Of a DNA stretch of 64,000 bases, positions 54,495 to 63,081 are shown piece by piece. A program made the translations under genes and the position numbers. Each line of letters begins with the position of its first letter. Within the stretch, counting starts at the first letter, position 1. Source of the DNA: Jejubacter sp036620675. Lineage in GTDB: Bacteria > Pseudomonadota > Gammaproteobacteria > Enterobacterales > Enterobacteriaceae. The stretch is taken from NCBI GenBank assembly GCA_036620675.1, contig JAZHEE010000017.1; one strand, given 5' to 3'. The notes beneath the pieces are model-generated. The model was given only the letters and a program-made list of their open reading frames with translations, was not told the origin of the DNA and did not search any database.

Positions 54495-55157
54495 ATGAAA
54501 GATATCGACAGTCTCATCAGCAATAACCGTCTCTGGTCTAAAATGCTGGTGGAAGAGGATCCCGGCTTCTTTACTCAGCTTGCACAAGCACAGAAGCCCC
54601 GTTTTCTATGGATCGGATGTTCCGACAGCCGCGTTCCCGCAGAACGCCTCACCGGCCTGGAGCCGGGCGAGATCTTCGTGCACCGTAACGTGGCGAACCT
54701 GGTTATCCATACCGACCTGAACTGTTTATCCGTGGTTCAGTACGCCGTCGATGTGCTGGAAGTCGAGCATATCATTATTTGCGGCCACTACGGGTGCGGC
54801 GGCGTGCAGGCAGCGGTGGAAAACCCCGAACTGGGCTTGATCAACAACTGGCTGCTGCATATTCGCGATATCTGGTTCAAGCACAGCTCCCTGCTGGGCG
54901 AGCTGCCGGAAAACCAGCGCATGGATACGCTCTGCGAGCTGAATGTGATGGAGCAGGTCTATAACCTGGGCCACTCTACCATCATGCAGTCAGCGTGGAA
55001 GCGTAACCAGAAGGTCACCATCCACGGCTGGGCTTACGGCATTCACGACGGATTGCTGCGCGATCTGGACGTCACCGCCACCAGTCGCGAGTCGCTGGAG
55101 CAGAACTACCGCAAAGGCGTCTGCAATCTGCGCCAGAAGCTCCACAATCACAAATAA
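54495..55157 (+). CDS. can: Beta-class carbonic anhydrase
   Basis: Interconverts CO2 and bicarbonate; it supplies bicarbonate to carboxylases at ambient CO2. From the ATG at 54495 (MKDIDSLISNNRLWSKML) it has 220 residues. Zinc ligands and active-site residues are C42, D44 (GCSDSR), H98 and C101 (GHYGCGG), as in E. coli. A short perfect hairpin AGGTT-GTT-AACCT (54480-54492) occupies the ribosome-binding position just before the start. Confidence 0.97.
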   Translation: MKDIDSLISNNRLWSKMLVEEDPGFFTQLAQAQKPRFLWIGCSDSRVPAERLTGLEPGEIFVHRNVANLVIHTDLNCLSVVQYAVDVLEVEHIIICGHYGCGGVQAAVENPELGLINNWLLHIRDIWFKHSSLLGELPENQRMDTLCELNVMEQVYNLGHSTIMQSAWKRNQKVTIHGWAYGIHDGLLRDLDVTATSRESLEQNYRKGVCNLRQKLHNHK

Positions 55158-55161
55158 AGCT

Positions 55162-55343
55162 AAGGGCCGCATCACGGCCCTTAAGGTTGATGACAAAGAG
55201 GGAAAAAACGTGTTTTTTCCCTCTTTGTGGTTATCAGTCGAAAATCAATAAATTGATTTTCCTTGTTTATTTTTCTGGTGGTTCTGGCCGAATGTGTTCG
55301 ACCCAGGTTTGTCATCAGTCTCAAGGGCCGCATCGCGGCCCTT
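55162..55343. repeat. Hairpin array between can and hpt
   Basis: Four hairpins lie in 182 bases. The two outer ones are near-identical palindromes of 21 bases (55162-55182 and 55323-55343, 20 of 21 alike). The whole 36-base arms are also inverted repeats (29 of 36 by my count), each containing TGATGACAAA or its complement. Inside are ACAAAGAGGGAAAAAA paired with its complement (55193-55228) and GAAAATCAAT/ATTGATTTTC (55240-55261). No ORF of note is present. Confidence 0.75.
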
Positions 55344-55347
55344 TTTT
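55323..55347 (+). terminator. Terminator at the end of the can transcript
   Basis: AAGGGCCG/CGGCCCTT with a short loop and six T on the plus strand, ending two bases before the hpt stop. The left twin of this hairpin (55162-55182) lacks the T run. Confidence 0.8.
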
Positions 55348-55348
55348 A

Positions 55349-55885
55349 TTACTCGTCCAGCAGAACGACTTTGCCAACGTAGGGGAGATGGCGATAGTGT
55401 TGGGCATAATCAATGCCGTAACCCACCACAAATTCGTCGGGAATCGAGAAGCCGATAAATTCGACCTTCACATCCACTTCTCGGCGCGAAGGCTTGTCCA
55501 GCAGCGTACAGATAGCCAGTGATTTTGGCTCACGCAGGCGCAAAATCTCGCTCACCCGGCTCAGGGTATTACCGGAATCGATAATATCTTCCACGATAAG
55601 CACATCTTTACCGCGAATGTCTTCATCCAGATCCTTGATGATCTTCACGTCGCGGGTGCTGGACATGCCGCTGCCGTAGCTGGAAGCGGTCATAAAGTCG
55701 ACTTCGTGGGGCACTTCCACCGCCCGGCACAGATCCGCCATAAAGATAAAGGAGCCGCGCAGCAGCCCCACCAGCACCATTTCGCTGCCGCTATCGCGAT
55801 AGCGTTCGTTAATCTGCTGCCCAAGCTCTGCGACACGCGCCGCGATCTCCGCTTCCGGGATCATCACTTCTACTTTATGTTTCAT
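55349..55885 (-). CDS. hpt: Hypoxanthine phosphoribosyltransferase
   Basis: Purine salvage enzyme that makes IMP (and less GMP) from PRPP. From the ATG at 55885 (MKHKVEVMIPEAEI) it has 178 residues, as in E. coli. The PRPP loop VLIVEDIIDSGNTL is clear, as is VGLLRGSFIFMADL. It diverges from gcd across a 204-base gap with a CRP-type site. Confidence 0.97.
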   Translation of the reverse strand: MKHKVEVMIPEAEIAARVAELGQQINERYRDSGSEMVLVGLLRGSFIFMADLCRAVEVPHEVDFMTASSYGSGMSSTRDVKIIKDLDEDIRGKDVLIVEDIIDSGNTLSRVSEILRLREPKSLAICTLLDKPSRREVDVKVEFIGFSIPDEFVVGYGIDYAQHYRHLPYVGKVVLLDE

Positions 55886-56021
55886 CTGTATAACCAAATA
55901 ATATGCTGATAATGCTCTGATCCGCGGTCATTCACTCAGGAAAGCGTCCGCGTGAATCGAAAGACCGCAGAGTATAACAGCAAACCCCCCCTCTTCGCTT
56001 CTTTGCATCAAAAAGCATTTT

Positions 56022-56037
56022 TGTGATCGCCGTCACG
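56022..56037. promoter_or_regulatory. CRP-type site between hpt and gcd
   Basis: TGTGATCGCCGTCACG fits TGTGA-N6-TCACA with one mismatch. It lies 53 bases before the gcd start and 137 before hpt. E. coli gcd is known to be repressed by cAMP-CRP. Confidence 0.7.
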
Positions 56038-56089
56038 GGTGTAACTAACTATAATTAATTGCTATTAAAAATTAATGGAATTAATCGCT

Positions 56090-58477
56090 ATGGAAAATCA
56101 ACAACCCCGACCACGCCTGGTCGTGATGTTATCCGCTCTGTTTGCGCTGCTGACAGGGCTCTGGCTTCTGGGAGGAGGTGTCTGGCTGGTCGCTATCGGC
56201 GGCTCCTGGTACTACCCGATAGCAGGCATCATCATGCTGGCGGTCGCCTGGTTGCTGTGGCGTCGCAGCGCCGCTGCACTATGGCTGTATGCCCTGCTGC
56301 TGCTCGGCACCATGCTATGGGGCGTCTGGGAAGTCGGCTTCGACTTCTGGGCGCTGACGCCGCGCTGCGATGTGCTGGTCTTCTTCGGGATCTGGCTGCT
56401 GCTGCCCTTTATCTGGCGCAACCTCACCTATTCACGCCCGGCGATTCCCGCACTGATCGTCACTCTACTGGTAAGCGCCGGTATTCTCACCTGGGCCGGT
56501 TTCAACGATCCTCAGGAAATTCACGGCACCCTGCCGACCGATACCACGGCGGCGGCGCAGAGTTCCGATATTGCGGACGGCGACTGGCCGGCTTATGGAC
56601 GTACTCAGGAAGGCCAGCGCTATTCACCCCTTAAGCAGATCAACGCCGACAACGTACACCAGTTGAAAGAAGCCTGGGTGTTCCGTACCGGCGATCTGAA
56701 GCAGGACAATGACCCGGTGGAGATAACCAACGAGGTCACGCCGATCAAAGTGGGCAATACCCTGTTCCTGTGTACCGCACACCAGCGTCTGTTCGCCCTG
56801 GATGCCGCGACCGGGAAAGAGAAATGGCACTTTGATCCCGAACTGAAGACCGATCCTTCGTTCCAGCACGTGACCTGCCGCGGCGTGTCTTATCACGAGG
56901 CCAACGCAAGCAATGCCGCGCCGGACGTGGTGGCGGACTGCCCGCGCCGTATCATTCTGCCGGTTAACGATGGTCGTCTGTTCGCCATCAACGCTGACAA
57001 CGGCAAACGCTGCGCCAGCTTCGCCAATAACGGCGAACTGAATCTGCAAAGCAATATGCCGGTCACCACGCCAGGCATGTACGAGCCGACTTCACCGCCC
57101 ATTATTACCGACAAGGTTATTGTGATTGCCGGCGCAGTCACCGATAACTTCTCGACCCACGAGCCTTCCGGCGTGATTCGCGGCTTCGACGTTAATACCG
57201 GCAAGCTGCTGTGGGTCTTCGATCCCGGCGCTAAAGATCCGAATGCGATTCCAGCCGACGAGCATCACTTTACCCCGAACTCGCCGAACTCCTGGGCGCC
57301 GTCGGTCTATGATGCGAAGCTGGATCTGGTCTACATCCCGACCGGGGTGACCACGCCGGATATCTGGGGCGGCAACCGTACGCCGGAACAGGAACGCTAC
57401 GCCAGCTCCATTCTGGCACTTAACGCCACCACCGGTAAGCTGGAATGGTCGTATCAGACCGTGCATCACGATCTGTGGGATATGGATATGCCTTCCCAGC
57501 CGACCCTGGCGGACATTACCGATAAGGACGGCAACACCGTTCCGGTGATTTACGCGCCGGCCAAAACCGGCAACCTGTTCGTACTGGACAGACGCACTGG
57601 TAAAACCGTGGTTCCCGCTCCGGAGCGTCCGGTTCCACAGGGCCCGGCGAAAGGCGATCGTCTGTCGCCGACTCAGCCGTTCTCTGAACTGACCTTCCGT
57701 CCGGAGAAAAAACTGACTGGCGCGGATATGTGGGGCGCCACCATGTACGATCAGCTGGTATGCCGGGTAATCTTCCACGGTCTGCGCTATGAGGGCACCT
57801 TTACACCGCCTTCCGAACAGGGCACCCTGGTATTCCCGGGCAACCTGGGGATGTTTGAATGGGGCGGCATTTCAGTCGATCCGAACCGTCAGGTGGCTAT
57901 CGCTAACCCGATGGCGCTGCCGTTCGTGTCGAAGCTGATTCCGCGCGGGCCGGGCAACCCAATGGAGCCGCCGAAGGATGCCAAAGGATCCGGCACCGAA
58001 TCTGGTATTCAGCCGCAGTACGGCGTGCCTTTCGGAGTTACCCTGAATCCGTTCCTGTCTCCCATTGGCCTGCCGTGTAAGCAACCGGCCTGGGGTTACA
58101 TTTCCGGGATCGATCTGAAAACCCACAGCATCGCCTGGAAAAAACGTATCGGAACCCCGCGTGACAGCATGCCGTTCCCGATGCCGTTCCCGGTTCCCTT
58201 TAACATGGGGATGCCGATGCTGGGCGGCCCGATCTCCACTGCCGGTAACGTACTGTTTATCGCCGCTACCGCGGATAACTATCTGCGCGCTTATAACATG
58301 ACCAACGGCGAGAAACTGTGGCAGGCGCGACTGCCCGCAGGCGGCCAGGCCACGCCCATGACCTATGAGGTTAATGGTAAGCAGTATGTGGTGATAGCCG
58401 CAGGCGGTCACGGCTCGTTCGGAACCAAAATGGGCGACTATATCGTCGCGTACGCGCTGCCGGATGAGGCGAAATAA
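56090..58477 (+). CDS. gcd: PQQ-dependent membrane glucose dehydrogenase
   Basis: Oxidises glucose to gluconolactone in the periplasm and passes electrons to ubiquinone. From the ATG at 56090 it has 795 residues (E. coli 796); the ATG five codons upstream has no ribosome site. Five N-terminal membrane helices (about residues 10-140) precede an eight-bladed PQQ propeller beginning GDWPAYGRTQEGQRYSPL. Conserved segments include VTCRGVSYHEA, HDLWDMDMP and FAIN-containing blades. No pqq biosynthesis genes are in the window, so whether the enzyme is holo is open. A shared terminator lies between it and cueO. Confidence 0.95.
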   Translation: MENQQPRPRLVVMLSALFALLTGLWLLGGGVWLVAIGGSWYYPIAGIIMLAVAWLLWRRSAAALWLYALLLLGTMLWGVWEVGFDFWALTPRCDVLVFFGIWLLLPFIWRNLTYSRPAIPALIVTLLVSAGILTWAGFNDPQEIHGTLPTDTTAAAQSSDIADGDWPAYGRTQEGQRYSPLKQINADNVHQLKEAWVFRTGDLKQDNDPVEITNEVTPIKVGNTLFLCTAHQRLFALDAATGKEKWHFDPELKTDPSFQHVTCRGVSYHEANASNAAPDVVADCPRRIILPVNDGRLFAINADNGKRCASFANNGELNLQSNMPVTTPGMYEPTSPPIITDKVIVIAGAVTDNFSTHEPSGVIRGFDVNTGKLLWVFDPGAKDPNAIPADEHHFTPNSPNSWAPSVYDAKLDLVYIPTGVTTPDIWGGNRTPEQERYASSILALNATTGKLEWSYQTVHHDLWDMDMPSQPTLADITDKDGNTVPVIYAPAKTGNLFVLDRRTGKTVVPAPERPVPQGPAKGDRLSPTQPFSELTFRPEKKLTGADMWGATMYDQLVCRVIFHGLRYEGTFTPPSEQGTLVFPGNLGMFEWGGISVDPNRQVAIANPMALPFVSKLIPRGPGNPMEPPKDAKGSGTESGIQPQYGVPFGVTLNPFLSPIGLPCKQPAWGYISGIDLKTHSIAWKKRIGTPRDSMPFPMPFPVPFNMGMPMLGGPISTAGNVLFIAATADNYLRAYNMTNGEKLWQARLPAGGQATPMTYEVNGKQYVVIAAGGHGSFGTKMGDYIVAYALPDEAK

Positions 58478-58493
58478 CCGCAACGCATAATGC

Positions 58494-58524
58494 AAAGCGG
58501 CTCCCATCGGGAGCCGCTTTTTTT
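58494..58524. terminator. Bidirectional terminator between gcd and cueO
   Basis: Ten-pair stem AGCGGCTCCC/GGGAGCCGCT with an ATC loop; seven T follow on the plus strand, and the minus side has a shorter T tract. Confidence 0.9.
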
Positions 58525-58525
58525 A

Positions 58526-60109
58526 TCAGGAGACGGTAAAGCCCAGCATCATGCCGGTGTCTTCATGTTCCAGCAAATGGCAATGGGCCATATAGCTGTG
58601 TTCAGCAGGGGCGGTATGATCGAAACGCACCAGCACTTCGCTGCGTTTACCTTCCACCCGTACCGTATCTTTCCAGCCGCGGCGATGCGCCGCCGGCGGT
58701 TTACCGTCTTCCGACAGAATACGGAACTGGGTGCCGTGAATATGGAACGGATGCAGCATCATGTCGCCTTCGCCGGAGATGGTCCAGCGCTCGTATTGGC
58801 CGTGCGGCACGTTAAACGACGGCGTATTCATATCAAAGGCTTTTCCATTGATCTTATTGGCGTTATGAATATCCAGCTTCGTCTTGCCATGCGCCATATG
58901 CCCCATTGCGCCGTGCGCCATTCCCTCTTTCATCTGCCCCATATCGCCGTGGCCCATCATCGCGCCATGGTTCATACCGGCCATGGCTCCCTGACCATAT
59001 TTTTTCATCAGCGCCTGCATACCCATCTGATCCAGACGGGGATCCATCATCAGCTGCAGCCAGCGGGTGTTAAGCCCTTCAAGCGCCGGTAATTCAGGGA
59101 CTTTCACCAGCGTATCCGGCAGCGCGCCAGAGCCGTGAACCGGTACCGGCTGGATGTGTACCACCGGCTGGGGCTTATCAAAGGGTGCCACCTGCATCCC
59201 CATCTGCTTTACCGGCAGCGCCATAATATCGAAGGGGCTGGCATCCTTCACTTCCACCAGCACCTCGAAGCGCTCTCCCATCAGGACAGGCAGGCTTTCA
59301 ACCTTCACCGGCTCCGCCAGCAGACCACCATCGCTACCCACCACGTACATAGGGCGGCCATCGCTGGTCGCAAGTTCCAGCGAACGGGCGTTACAGCCGT
59401 TCAGCAGCCGCAGCCGCAGCCAGCCGCGCAGCGCGCCGAACTGAGGGTAGTTCACGCCGTTGCACAGCAGCGTATCGCCAAACCAGCCTACCGCGGCGCT
59501 CATCACGTCCAGTTGATAGTCTATCTGGCCATCAGCGCCAAAACGCTTATCCTGGATAATCAGCGGAATATCGTCGATGCCCCACTGCTTCGGCAGCATT
59601 AACTGGCGGCTTTCCAGATCGTCAATTAGTACCAGACCGGCCAGCCCCATCGCCACCTGGTGGCCGGTTTTGCCGTGCTGATGCGGGTGAAACCAGCAGG
59701 TAGCGGCGCGCTGCTGCGGCGTGAAGGAGACCTGACGGCTCCCACCCGCGGCTATCACGCCCTGGGGGCCGCCATCCACCTCGCCCGGAATCTCCAGTCC
59801 GTGCCAGTGAACGGTGGTGGCTTCCGACAGCCGGTTATGAATCTCGACGTTAACCTTTTTGCCCTGTTCCAGGCGCAGCGCCGGCCCCAACAGCGGCCCG
59901 TTGTAGCCCCAGGTGGTTGCCTGGTGGCCAGCCAGAACGCTTTTTCCGGCCTGGGCCGTCAGGCGAATCGTACTCTGGGCGTCAGGCTCCAGTAGCGTGG
60001 GGATGGGCAGCCGCGGACGCTCTGCGGCGCAAAGACGACGGCTGAGCAAAGGAAAGCTACTGAGTACGCCCAGCGCGGCGGAGTACTTCAGAAAATCGCG
60101 GCGATGCAT
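58526..60109 (-). CDS. cueO: Multicopper oxidase CueO
   Basis: Periplasmic oxidase that turns Cu(I) to Cu(II) and protects against copper. From the ATG at 60109 it has 527 residues (E. coli 516). The Tat signal is MHRRDFLKYSAALG. Copper motifs are HWHG, HPHQHG, HPFHIHGTQF and HCHLLEHEDTGMM in order. The Met-rich region before the last domain, about residues 370-410, is also rich in His (GMNHGAMMGHGDMGQM, then MAHGAMGHMAHGK) and explains the extra length. A CueR-type promoter lies upstream. Confidence 0.96.
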   Translation of the reverse strand: MHRRDFLKYSAALGVLSSFPLLSRRLCAAERPRLPIPTLLEPDAQSTIRLTAQAGKSVLAGHQATTWGYNGPLLGPALRLEQGKKVNVEIHNRLSEATTVHWHGLEIPGEVDGGPQGVIAAGGSRQVSFTPQQRAATCWFHPHQHGKTGHQVAMGLAGLVLIDDLESRQLMLPKQWGIDDIPLIIQDKRFGADGQIDYQLDVMSAAVGWFGDTLLCNGVNYPQFGALRGWLRLRLLNGCNARSLELATSDGRPMYVVGSDGGLLAEPVKVESLPVLMGERFEVLVEVKDASPFDIMALPVKQMGMQVAPFDKPQPVVHIQPVPVHGSGALPDTLVKVPELPALEGLNTRWLQLMMDPRLDQMGMQALMKKYGQGAMAGMNHGAMMGHGDMGQMKEGMAHGAMGHMAHGKTKLDIHNANKINGKAFDMNTPSFNVPHGQYERWTISGEGDMMLHPFHIHGTQFRILSEDGKPPAAHRRGWKDTVRVEGKRSEVLVRFDHTAPAEHSYMAHCHLLEHEDTGMMLGFTVS

Positions 60110-60146
60110 TATCCATTGTTCCTTATTAACCGGTATCGGAGCCCCG

Positions 60147-60177
60147 AGCATAGACCTTCCCCCAAGGGGAGGGTCAA
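60147..60177 (-). promoter_or_regulatory. CueR-type promoter of cueO
   Basis: On the minus strand TTGACC (60177-60172), exactly 19 bases, then TATGCT (60152-60147). The long spacer holds the near-palindrome GACCTTCCCC...GGGGAGGGTC (60153-60175), as in MerR-family copper promoters. Confidence 0.85.
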
Positions 60178-60220
60178 GTCTTTGCCGGTTATTTGCACAA
60201 TTTTTTCATCACCGGGGAGA

Positions 60221-61055
60221 TTAGTGATCCAGGTAAAGGAAATTCTGCCAGCTTTTCATACGAATCAGGATCTTACGAATCATCGCCAGGTGGTGAAAAT
60301 GTTCCGAATAGACCGCCACCTCAACCGAAGCCCCCTGCGGCAGATGATAATGCGCCAGACGCTTGTCGGTAACGTTAAGCTTCACCAGAGCGCGACCGTC
60401 AGTCTGCAATGCCGAAGTGGTCAGCAGTTTCCCCTGAGCCTGAAGCTGGCTTTCGCCAATGGCGGGCAAAACTTGCTCAACTTCGCCTGCAAACACCTTG
60501 CCGGGAATGGCCGGGAAGATGAACTCCGCTTTGTAGCCGGGCTTCAGACGCTGTAGCGAATTCTGACGAAACGCGGCGACGTAACTTGCGGACTGATGAG
60601 GATCGGTCGGAATAAAAGTCATTACCGGCGCCAGCCCCAGCGCCGTCGCCATAACGCCCGGACGCAGCCCCACCTGAGTGACATAGCCATCGGATGGCGC
60701 GCGCACTACGGTATGGTCCAGCTTAAACTGCGCTTTGCGCAACTGAGCCAGCAGCGCCGCGACTCTGGTATTAGATACGGAACAGCACATCCCCCTGCCT
60801 GAGCGGCTGATTCGGCTTCACCGGCACTGCCGTCACCCGCCCGCGTACCTGCGGCACAATCGGTACCGAACGAAAAACCTGGCTGCCCGTTCGGGTATAG
60901 GGCGTGTTGTAGTTCATCACCAGCACAATAGCGCCAATCAGAATAACGCCGCCTAATACCGCAGTCGGTACGGTCCATTTATTAAGAGGTATTTTAAATA
61001 GCTTAAAGATAGCAATACACAAGGCCGCATAAGTCAGTAGCAGTAACGTTTCCAT
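60221..61055 (-). pseudogene. HlyD-family membrane fusion protein (YibH/YiaV type), internal deletion and frameshift
   Basis: Two frames together resemble the E. coli YibH/YiaV proteins (about 378 residues). The first (61055-60771) has the membrane helix and first lipoyl half, METLLLLTYAALCIAIFKLF to GDVLFRI, then a stop. The second (60790-60221, another frame) resumes at NTRVAALLAQLRKAQFKLDH and runs to the normal C-terminus MKSWQNFLYLDH. About 100 residues of the coiled coil are missing, so a deletion not divisible by three explains both signs. The second part has an ATG at 60790 preceded by a G run and might be made alone, but it would lack the membrane anchor. The start overlaps the DUF3302 stop by one base (TAATG). 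Confidence 0.82.
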
Positions 61056-61420
61056 TATTGTTCCTCCACCTGCGCACCTGTGTTATTCCGCGATTTAAGG
61101 GCGACGATGTCCTGACGTAACGCCTCTATCTGATGATTCAACTGCGTCACATGATGCTGAATATCATGCTGTTCCTGGGCGATTTGCTGAATGCCCCAGC
61201 CCCGATCTTCGCGCCACAGCGTGGCCCATATCCACAGTAACGGCCATAAAACATGCAGGGTAAACAGGCTGACCCATCCGGCATAGTGGATGGCATCCTG
61301 ATGAGGATGATTGCGCTTTTTGGCAATCTCATAGGGAATATCGTGTATCACGATAATGCCGTAGAAAATAATCAACACCACGGCAATGAGTATTCCCAGA
61401 GCGATATAATCCAGGGTCAT
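61055..61420 (-). CDS. DUF3302 inner-membrane protein (YiaW/YibI type)
   Basis: Protein of 121 residues from the ATG at 61420 (MTLDYIALGILIAVV), preceded by GGAG. It has two membrane segments (residues 5-28 and about 50-68) around the conserved HDIPYEIAKKRNHPHQDAIH, then a helical tail. E. coli has two such genes, each paired with a HlyD-family gene (yibH-yibI, yiaV-yiaW); the role is unknown. Here the partner is broken, so this gene may be losing its function. Confidence 0.88.
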   Translation of the reverse strand: MTLDYIALGILIAVVLIIFYGIIVIHDIPYEIAKKRNHPHQDAIHYAGWVSLFTLHVLWPLLWIWATLWREDRGWGIQQIAQEQHDIQHHVTQLNHQIEALRQDIVALKSRNNTGAQVEEQ

Positions 61421-61751
61421 GGTTTCTCCATAAGGGGCGTAGCAAAAACCACCTGAAGCAGGCGAAAAGAGGCAGCTTGCGAACAAACAGAAAAAATAGG
61501 ATGGCGCCCCGGGCCGGATACCGATGACGAAAAGAGTTCGCACTCGGCCCGAGCGCTGGCGAACGTTATATCAGCCTTATCGAATAATCAGAACTTAATA
61601 CGTGATTAAGCAAATCTTCTGCAATCTATTGTCAGTGCTCAGCTCAATGCCTTTCGGGCTAAAAAATACGTACATTTCCTGGCAATAACCACTCGTCGGG
61701 CTTTGGCAAAATATGCTAACGTCTGGTATCCATCCAGAAGCGGTAGTCGTA
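61421..61751. other. Intergenic region between DUF3302 gene and yacC
   Basis: 331 bases with no gene. It holds an A/T-rich dyad CTTAAT-N5-ATTAAG at 61594-61610, which could be an operator, and TATGCT at about 61711, a possible -10 for yacC. No clear -35 was found. Confidence 0.4.
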
Positions 61752-62099
61752 ATGAAGAAGTTTGTCAGGGTAGTGCTGTTGAGCGGCCTGCTGGGGTTTT
61801 CCACCACCAGCCAGGCGCTTAGCGAATCCGAAGCGGAAGATATGGCCGATCTGACGGCGGTTTTTGTCTTTCTGAAGAATGACTGCGGCTACGATCACCT
61901 GCCTAACGTCCAGATTCGACGCGCGCTGGTTTTCTTCGCACGCCAGAATCAGTGGGATCTGAGCAACTACGAAAGCTACGATATGAAGCGCCTTGGCGAA
62001 GAGAGCTACCGCGATCTGAGCGGTATTGCGGTTCCCACCCAAAAGAAATGTAAAGCGCTGGCCCGCGACTCCCTCAGCCTGCTTGCCTGGGCGAAGTAA
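61752..62099 (+). CDS. yacC: Exported protein YacC
   Basis: Protein of 115 residues, the E. coli length. The ATG at 61752 opens a signal peptide (MKKFVRVVLLSGLLGFSTTS, cleavage near ALSESEAED); the mature part has two cysteines (NDCGYDH and KKCKALA) that could form a disulfide. I recall it being placed in the PulS/OutS pilotin family; no type II secretion genes are in the window. It precedes speE by 101 bases. Confidence 0.92.
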   Translation: MKKFVRVVLLSGLLGFSTTSQALSESEAEDMADLTAVFVFLKNDCGYDHLPNVQIRRALVFFARQNQWDLSNYESYDMKRLGEESYRDLSGIAVPTQKKCKALARDSLSLLAWAK

Positions 62100-62200
62100 T
62101 CCTCCGTCCTCCTTCGTTGAAATAATGTGCATCCCCCATCATTGTTAGCTATTATGTTGCGCCCATTTTTAGGGGAAGTTAACGAAGGAGGTTTCCGCCA

Positions 62201-63067
62201 GTGAGCGATAACAAGCTGTGGCATGAAACGCTGCATGACCATTTTGGTCAGTACTTTAGCGTCGACAATGTACTTTACCATGAGAAGACCGACCATCAGG
62301 ATCTGGTCATCTTCGAAAATGCGGCCTTTGGCCGGGTAATGGCGCTGGACGGCGTGGTGCAGACCACCGAGCGCGACGAATTTATCTACCATGAAATGCT
62401 GACTCACGTTCCGCTGCTGGCTCACGGCCACGCGAAACGGGTGCTGATTATCGGCGGCGGAGACGGCGGTATGCTGCGCGAAGTCTGCCGTCATCGCAAT
62501 CTGGAAAGCATCACCATGGTGGAAATCGACGCCGGCGTGGTCTCTTTCTGCCGCCAGTACCTGCCTAACCATAGCGCAGGCGCCTATGACGATCCGCGTT
62601 TTAACCTGGTGATCGACGATGGCGTTAACTTTGTCAACAGCACGACGCAGACCTTTGATGTGATCATCTCCGACTGTACCGATCCCATCGGGCCGGGCGA
62701 GAGCCTGTTCACTTCAGCCTTCTATGAAGGGTGCAAACGCTGCCTGACTCCAGGTGGAATTTTTGTGGCCCAGAATGGCGTCTGCTTCCTGCAGCAGGAC
62801 GAAGCCCTCGACAGTCATCGCAAGCTCAGTCACTACTTTAAGGATGTGAGCTTCTATCAGGCCGCGATTCCGACCTACTACGGCGGCATCATGACTTTTG
62901 CCTGGGCGACCGACAACGAAGCGCTGCGTCATCTGCGCCCCGACACCATTCAGGCACGGTTCCACAGCGCCGGTATCCGCTGCCGTTACTACAATCCGGC
63001 GATCCATTCGGCAGCTTTCGCTCTGCCGCAGTATCTACAAGATGCCCTGTCCGGACAGGCATCCTAA
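62201..63067 (+). CDS. speE: Spermidine synthase
   Basis: Transfers the aminopropyl group of decarboxylated SAM to putrescine. The GTG at 62201 follows AAGGAGG and gives 288 residues. The nucleotide-binding motif is IIGGGDGGMLREV (E. coli GGGDGAML), with VEIDAGVV and the substrate aspartate in ISDCTDPIGP. By-product MTA is cleaved by MtnN, also in this window. speD starts 14 bases downstream. Confidence 0.96.
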   Translation: MSDNKLWHETLHDHFGQYFSVDNVLYHEKTDHQDLVIFENAAFGRVMALDGVVQTTERDEFIYHEMLTHVPLLAHGHAKRVLIIGGGDGGMLREVCRHRNLESITMVEIDAGVVSFCRQYLPNHSAGAYDDPRFNLVIDDGVNFVNSTTQTFDVIISDCTDPIGPGESLFTSAFYEGCKRCLTPGGIFVAQNGVCFLQQDEALDSHRKLSHYFKDVSFYQAAIPTYYGGIMTFAWATDNEALRHLRPDTIQARFHSAGIRCRYYNPAIHSAAFALPQYLQDALSGQAS

Positions 63068-63081
63068 GGGGGTGGACCAAA

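Noticed and set aside
56059..56634. Open frame of 191 codons overlapping the 5' end of gcd
   Set aside because: It is out of frame with gcd, whose membrane helices are clearly coded in the other frame.
60221..60790. A complete small gene of 189 codons for a periplasmic adaptor
   Set aside because: Its sequence is the C-terminal half of a HlyD-family protein; the N-terminal half lies just upstream in another frame, so a broken gene is the simpler reading.
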